In this document: one piece after another, positions 61,231-64,000 of the stretch
How positions within the stretch are numbered: position 1 is the first letter of the stretch
How the letters are laid out: each line of letters opens with the position of its first letter
Made by a program: the position numbers and the translations under genes
NCBI GenBank assembly: GCA_000336895.1
Contig: AOLX01000017.1
Span: forward strand, 304,649-368,648
Length of the DNA stretch: 64,000 nt
Source: Haloarcula argentinensis DSM 12282
GTDB lineage: Archaea > Halobacteriota > Halobacteria > Halobacteriales > Haloarculaceae
Reading direction: 5' to 3'
Notes under the pieces: generated by a model
Database searches by the model: none
Seen by the model: the letters and a program-made list of their open reading frames with translations, nothing else
Told to the model about the DNA's origin: nothing

Positions 61231-61294
61231 CTGCGGTCGCTACTGCAAGCCCGACCCTGACAGTCTTTGCACACGCCCGTCGAGAGTGACACAT

Positions 61295-61753
61295 ATGTAT
61301 TCTCGAGACCACGCCATCGTCTCTGCAGCCGTCGGGGCCGCCGGCGTCGCCGTTCTGCCGGTCCCGCTTCCCTGGTGGGCCGCCGTCGGCTACGCGGTCG
61401 TCGTCGGCGTTGCCATCGATTTCGACCACTTCGCCGTGGCTCGACTGGAGACCGGCGACTGGGCCGCGCTCCGGCGCTGCCTCCGCAATCCGAAGATCGC
61501 GGTGCTCGACCAAGACGAAATCTTCGGCCCGCAGGACCTCTGGCCACTCCAGCGGCTCCTCAGCCATCACCTCATCGGCGGTGTGGTTGTGTTCGGCCTC
61601 TGGCACGTCTCCGAGCCGCTGGCACTGTTTACTGCCGTCGTGCTGTACGCCCACGTTCTCGGCGATCTCGTCTGGGACAACTACCTACTGGAGACCTATC
61701 GGGAGCAACACGTGATGGCTGCCAAATCCGAATCCGACTCTGGCTCCGGATAG
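61295..61753 (+). CDS. small membrane-bound metal-dependent hydrolase-like protein
   Basis: A 152-residue protein with three to four hydrophobic segments and metal-type residues: an N-terminal RDHAIVSAA histidine, VAIDFDHFAV near residue 42, and LLSHHLIGGVVVF near residue 88. It ends in a Ser-rich tail. It resembles YdjM/DUF457-type membrane hydrolases but the match is not certain. The ATG at 61295 is used; the longer reading overlaps DUF424 in another frame. Confidence 0.65.
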   Translation: MYSRDHAIVSAAVGAAGVAVLPVPLPWWAAVGYAVVVGVAIDFDHFAVARLETGDWAALRRCLRNPKIAVLDQDEIFGPQDLWPLQRLLSHHLIGGVVVFGLWHVSEPLALFTAVVLYAHVLGDLVWDNYLLETYREQHVMAAKSESDSGSG

Positions 61754-61836
61754 GTTGGGTCAGCGGTCGCTACCGGACGGAAGGAGTTCTAGGTGAACCG
61801 AAGGAATGTTGCCTGTTGAGCCCCTGAACAGAACTA

Positions 61837-63084
61837 ATGGGACACGCTGAATCTGAACTACTGGACGTGGAACGTATCCGCGAGGATTTCCCCATCCTCC
61901 AGCGCGAGTTCGGCGGCGAGCAAGTGGTGTATCTCGACAACGCGGCCACCACGCAGACGCCCGAGCCGGTCGTCGAGACCATCGCCGACTACTACCGGAC
62001 GACCAACGCCAACGTCCACCGCGGCCTCCACCAACTCAGTCAGGAGGCCAGCGTCGCCTACGAGGACGCCCACGACCGCGTCGCCGAGTTCATCGGCGCA
62101 TCGGGCGAACGTGAGGAGATCATCTTCACCAAGAACACCACCGAAAGCGAGAACCTCGTCGCCTACGCCTGGGGCCTGAACGAACTTGGGCCGGAGGACG
62201 AGGTCGTGCTCACGGAGATGGAACACCACGCCTCACTCGTGACGTGGCAGCAAATCGCCAAGAAGACCGGTGCGACCTGTCGCTACATCAGCGTCGACGA
62301 GGACGGCACGCTCGATATGGACCACGCCCGGGAAATCATCACCGACGACACCGCGATGGTCAGCGTCGTCCACGTCTCGAACACGCTGGGGACGGTCAAC
62401 CCCGTCTCGGAACTGGCGGATATCGCCCACGACCACGATTCGTATATCTTCGTCGACGGGGCGCAGTCGGTCCCAAACCGCCCGGTCGACGTGGAAGCTA
62501 TCGACGCTGACTTCCTAGCCTTCTCAGGACACAAGATGGCCGGTCCGACCGGTATCGGCGTCCTCTACGGAAAGAAACACATTCTCGAGGAGATGGAGCC
62601 GTACCTCTACGGTGGCGAGATGATCAAGAAGGTCACCTTCGAGGACGCGTCCTGGAACGACCTCCCGTGGAAGTTCGAGGCTGGCACCCCGGTCATCTGT
62701 CAGGGCATCGCGCTCGCGGAGGCCTGTGACTACCTCGACGACATCGGCATGGAACGGATCCAGCGCCACGAGGAACAACTCGCCCAGTACACACTGGAAC
62801 AGCTCCGTGAAGAGGGTGACGTGGAAACGTACGGTCCGTCCGTGGGAACAGAGCGCGGTGGCCTCGTCTCGTTCAACCTCGATTCGGTCCACGCCCACGA
62901 CCTCTCCTCGATCCTCAACGACTCCGCCGTCGCCATCCGCGCTGGCGACCACTGCACGCAGCCGCTCCACGACAAAATGGGCGTCCCCGCCTCTGCGCGA
63001 GCCTCGTTCTACATCTACAACACGCGTGAGGAAGTGGACAAGCTCGTGTCGGCTATCGACGACGCCCGACAGCTGTTCGCGTAA
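61837..63084 (+). CDS. sufS: cysteine desulfurase, SufS type
   Basis: PLP enzyme that takes sulfur from cysteine for Fe-S cluster assembly. The 415-residue protein has YLDNAATTQTP near residue 32, FTKNTTESENLVAY near residue 97, the PLP lysine Lys233 in SGHKMAGPTGIG and the sulfur-carrying cysteine Cys373 in RAGDHCTQPLH, all typical of group II (SufS/CsdA). No SufBCD or SufU gene adjoins it within the window; the next gene is a cupin protein. Confidence 0.94.
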   Translation: MGHAESELLDVERIREDFPILQREFGGEQVVYLDNAATTQTPEPVVETIADYYRTTNANVHRGLHQLSQEASVAYEDAHDRVAEFIGASGEREEIIFTKNTTESENLVAYAWGLNELGPEDEVVLTEMEHHASLVTWQQIAKKTGATCRYISVDEDGTLDMDHAREIITDDTAMVSVVHVSNTLGTVNPVSELADIAHDHDSYIFVDGAQSVPNRPVDVEAIDADFLAFSGHKMAGPTGIGVLYGKKHILEEMEPYLYGGEMIKKVTFEDASWNDLPWKFEAGTPVICQGIALAEACDYLDDIGMERIQRHEEQLAQYTLEQLREEGDVETYGPSVGTERGGLVSFNLDSVHAHDLSSILNDSAVAIRAGDHCTQPLHDKMGVPASARASFYIYNTREEVDKLVSAIDDARQLFA

Positions 63085-63195
63085 TCGGGCGCTCAGTCCC
63101 TATATCGGATGTAACTGGTGGTATTTTCAGTTGTAATATAGCGCCGATGTGCACGGCAGCTATATGACACTCCGCCGATAATTTTTGACAGGACG

Positions 63196-63735
63196 ATGAC
63201 TGATACCGATGAGACGGAGTCATCACTGACGCCGGAATCACTCGATTACACGCACCTCCCCGAGCAGACGATGTACAAGGTGTCGCTCGACGACGCCAGC
63301 CACTTCGAACAGGGCAGTGGCGACATCCGGACGTATCCGGTGTGTACCACGAACGAATTCAAGCTGCTGTACTTCGAGATGGACCCTGACGCGGTCATCG
63401 ACTGGCACACGCACGCGCCCAGTTTCGACGAGGTGTGTCTGTGTCTCGATGGTGCCGCCAGATACACGCTGAAACGCGAAGACGGAAGCGAGCAGGTGCT
63501 CCGGGCTGAACCACGCGAGTTCGTCTATCTACCCGGTGGGGCCCGACACAAGATCGAGGCAGTGGGTGAAACCGGTCACGAGGGACTGGTCACAATGCCG
63601 CCGGACTCTGTCGGACGCCTCGAATTGCTTGACGGCGCTGAACCGTACCAGACAGACGACTGGCCGATTGCACTGTGGGTCGACCGGATCCGTGACGAGG
63701 TCGTCAAGAAGGACGAGAACGCCGTCACAGAGTAG
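63196..63735 (+). CDS. cupin-domain protein
   Basis: A 179-residue protein. A polar leader of about 40 residues is followed by a cupin barrel with DWHTHAPSFDEVCLCLDGAARYTL near residue 75 (His and Glu ligands) and YLPGGARHKIEAVG near residue 113. It resembles small-molecule-binding cupins; the substrate is unknown. It is preceded by 111 bases of A/T-rich sequence including AATTTTTGACA near the start, likely its promoter. Confidence 0.8.
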   Translation: MTDTDETESSLTPESLDYTHLPEQTMYKVSLDDASHFEQGSGDIRTYPVCTTNEFKLLYFEMDPDAVIDWHTHAPSFDEVCLCLDGAARYTLKREDGSEQVLRAEPREFVYLPGGARHKIEAVGETGHEGLVTMPPDSVGRLELLDGAEPYQTDDWPIALWVDRIRDEVVKKDENAVTE

Positions 63736-63751
63736 ATCCACTGGGCATCGA

Positions 63752-64000
63752 TCAGTGGGACGCATCTGCAGCGAGATAAATGACGGCTAACTTATACAGC
63801 GCCGGGTTCGGAGTCGCAATCGGTCGGGCTGCCCGGACAGCCGCAAGTGCGTCAGAAAGCGGCCGGGTCTCTTCGGCAGCGATAGCTGTCGCGATCAGCG
63901 TCGCACTCCGGGAGACGCCGGCTTTGCAGTGAATCAGCGCCGGGCCGTCCGCTCGGACGAAGCGCCGGGCAGTATCGACGGCCGCTTCGAACGCCGCCCA
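63752..64000 (-). CDS. dual-specificity-type protein phosphatase, partial (5' end outside window)
   Basis: The visible C-terminal 82 residues contain the phosphatase loop HCKAGVSRSATLIATAIA (HCX5R, Cys being the nucleophile), then the helical PLSDALAAVRAARPIATPN and the tail YKLAVIYLAADASH. This is a cysteine-based dual-specificity phosphatase. The N-terminal half lies beyond the window edge. It converges with the cupin gene 17 bases away. Confidence 0.88.
   Translation of the reverse strand, partial: WAAFEAAVDTARRFVRADGPALIHCKAGVSRSATLIATAIAAEETRPLSDALAAVRAARPIATPNPALYKLAVIYLAADASH

Overview
The window is a 64-kb piece of a haloarchaeal chromosome, most likely from Haloarcula. The GC content is high, the proteins are acidic, many genes have a TATA-like box about 25 bases ahead of the ATG (leaderless transcripts), and nearly all genes are informational or housekeeping. 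The rhodopsin at 17.0-17.8 kb matches, as far as I recall, Haloarcula cruxrhodopsin almost residue for residue, which gives the genus call. I see no rRNA, tRNA, insertion sequence, integrase or CRISPR array. This is core chromosome, with a few short AT-richer gaps.

Layout. 0-15.7 kb: ribosomal protein S19e (cut by the window edge), a UPF0104 membrane protein, thiamine-monophosphate kinase, two site-2-type membrane proteases, UMP kinase with class I lysyl-tRNA synthetase, a two-domain universal stress protein that carries a frameshift, arginyl-tRNA synthetase, a hydrolase, an HTH regulator, a MinD-like ATPase and release factor aRF1. 15.8-26.1 kb: the A-type ATP synthase locus on the minus strand, transcribed H-I-K-E-C-F-A-B, then a proton-pumping rhodopsin gene, then subunit D and a DUF6276 gene. 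The light-driven pump is thus placed inside the genes of the enzyme that uses its proton gradient. 26.2-33.9 kb: a quinone-type methyltransferase with a 57-base degenerate copy of its own 3' end downstream, a divergent pair of exported or membrane proteins (one a membrane-tethered winged-helix protein with a 16-bp palindrome at its start), EtfBA, a polyprenyl synthase and a UPF0200-UPF0201-HAD cluster.

33.9-41.7 kb: membrane and exported proteins, including a cytochrome b/molybdopterin oxidoreductase fusion with an internal twin-arginine motif, a nuclease/lamin-tail lipoprotein, a CBS-MaoC fusion, an acetyltransferase and a split MgtE pair. 41.7-47.6 kb: a Liv-type ABC transporter operon (binding protein, two permeases, two ATPases) ending in a thioredoxin-like protein. 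47.6-57.5 kb: SRP54, FtsY, prefoldin alpha, ribosomal proteins L18Ae, L31e and L39e and aIF6, forming a protein-synthesis and targeting cluster. Mixed in are a KDPG aldolase, an AEC transporter, a lipoprotein with a seven-residue N-glycosylation repeat, and several tiny cysteine-containing proteins. 57.5-64 kb: a ZIP metal transporter with a strong operator-like inverted repeat, an RNA 2',3'-cyclic phosphodiesterase, a TPR/DUF424 pair, SufS cysteine desulfurase, a cupin protein and a dual-specificity phosphatase cut by the window end.

I did not find a complete new multi-gene system. The best leads are the rhodopsin inside the ATP synthase locus, the predicted dual Sec/Tat oxidoreductase, the glycosylation-repeat lipoprotein, the membrane-tethered regulator with its palindrome, the ZIP operator, and the hairpin plus small Cys-tailed protein in the 53-kb gap.
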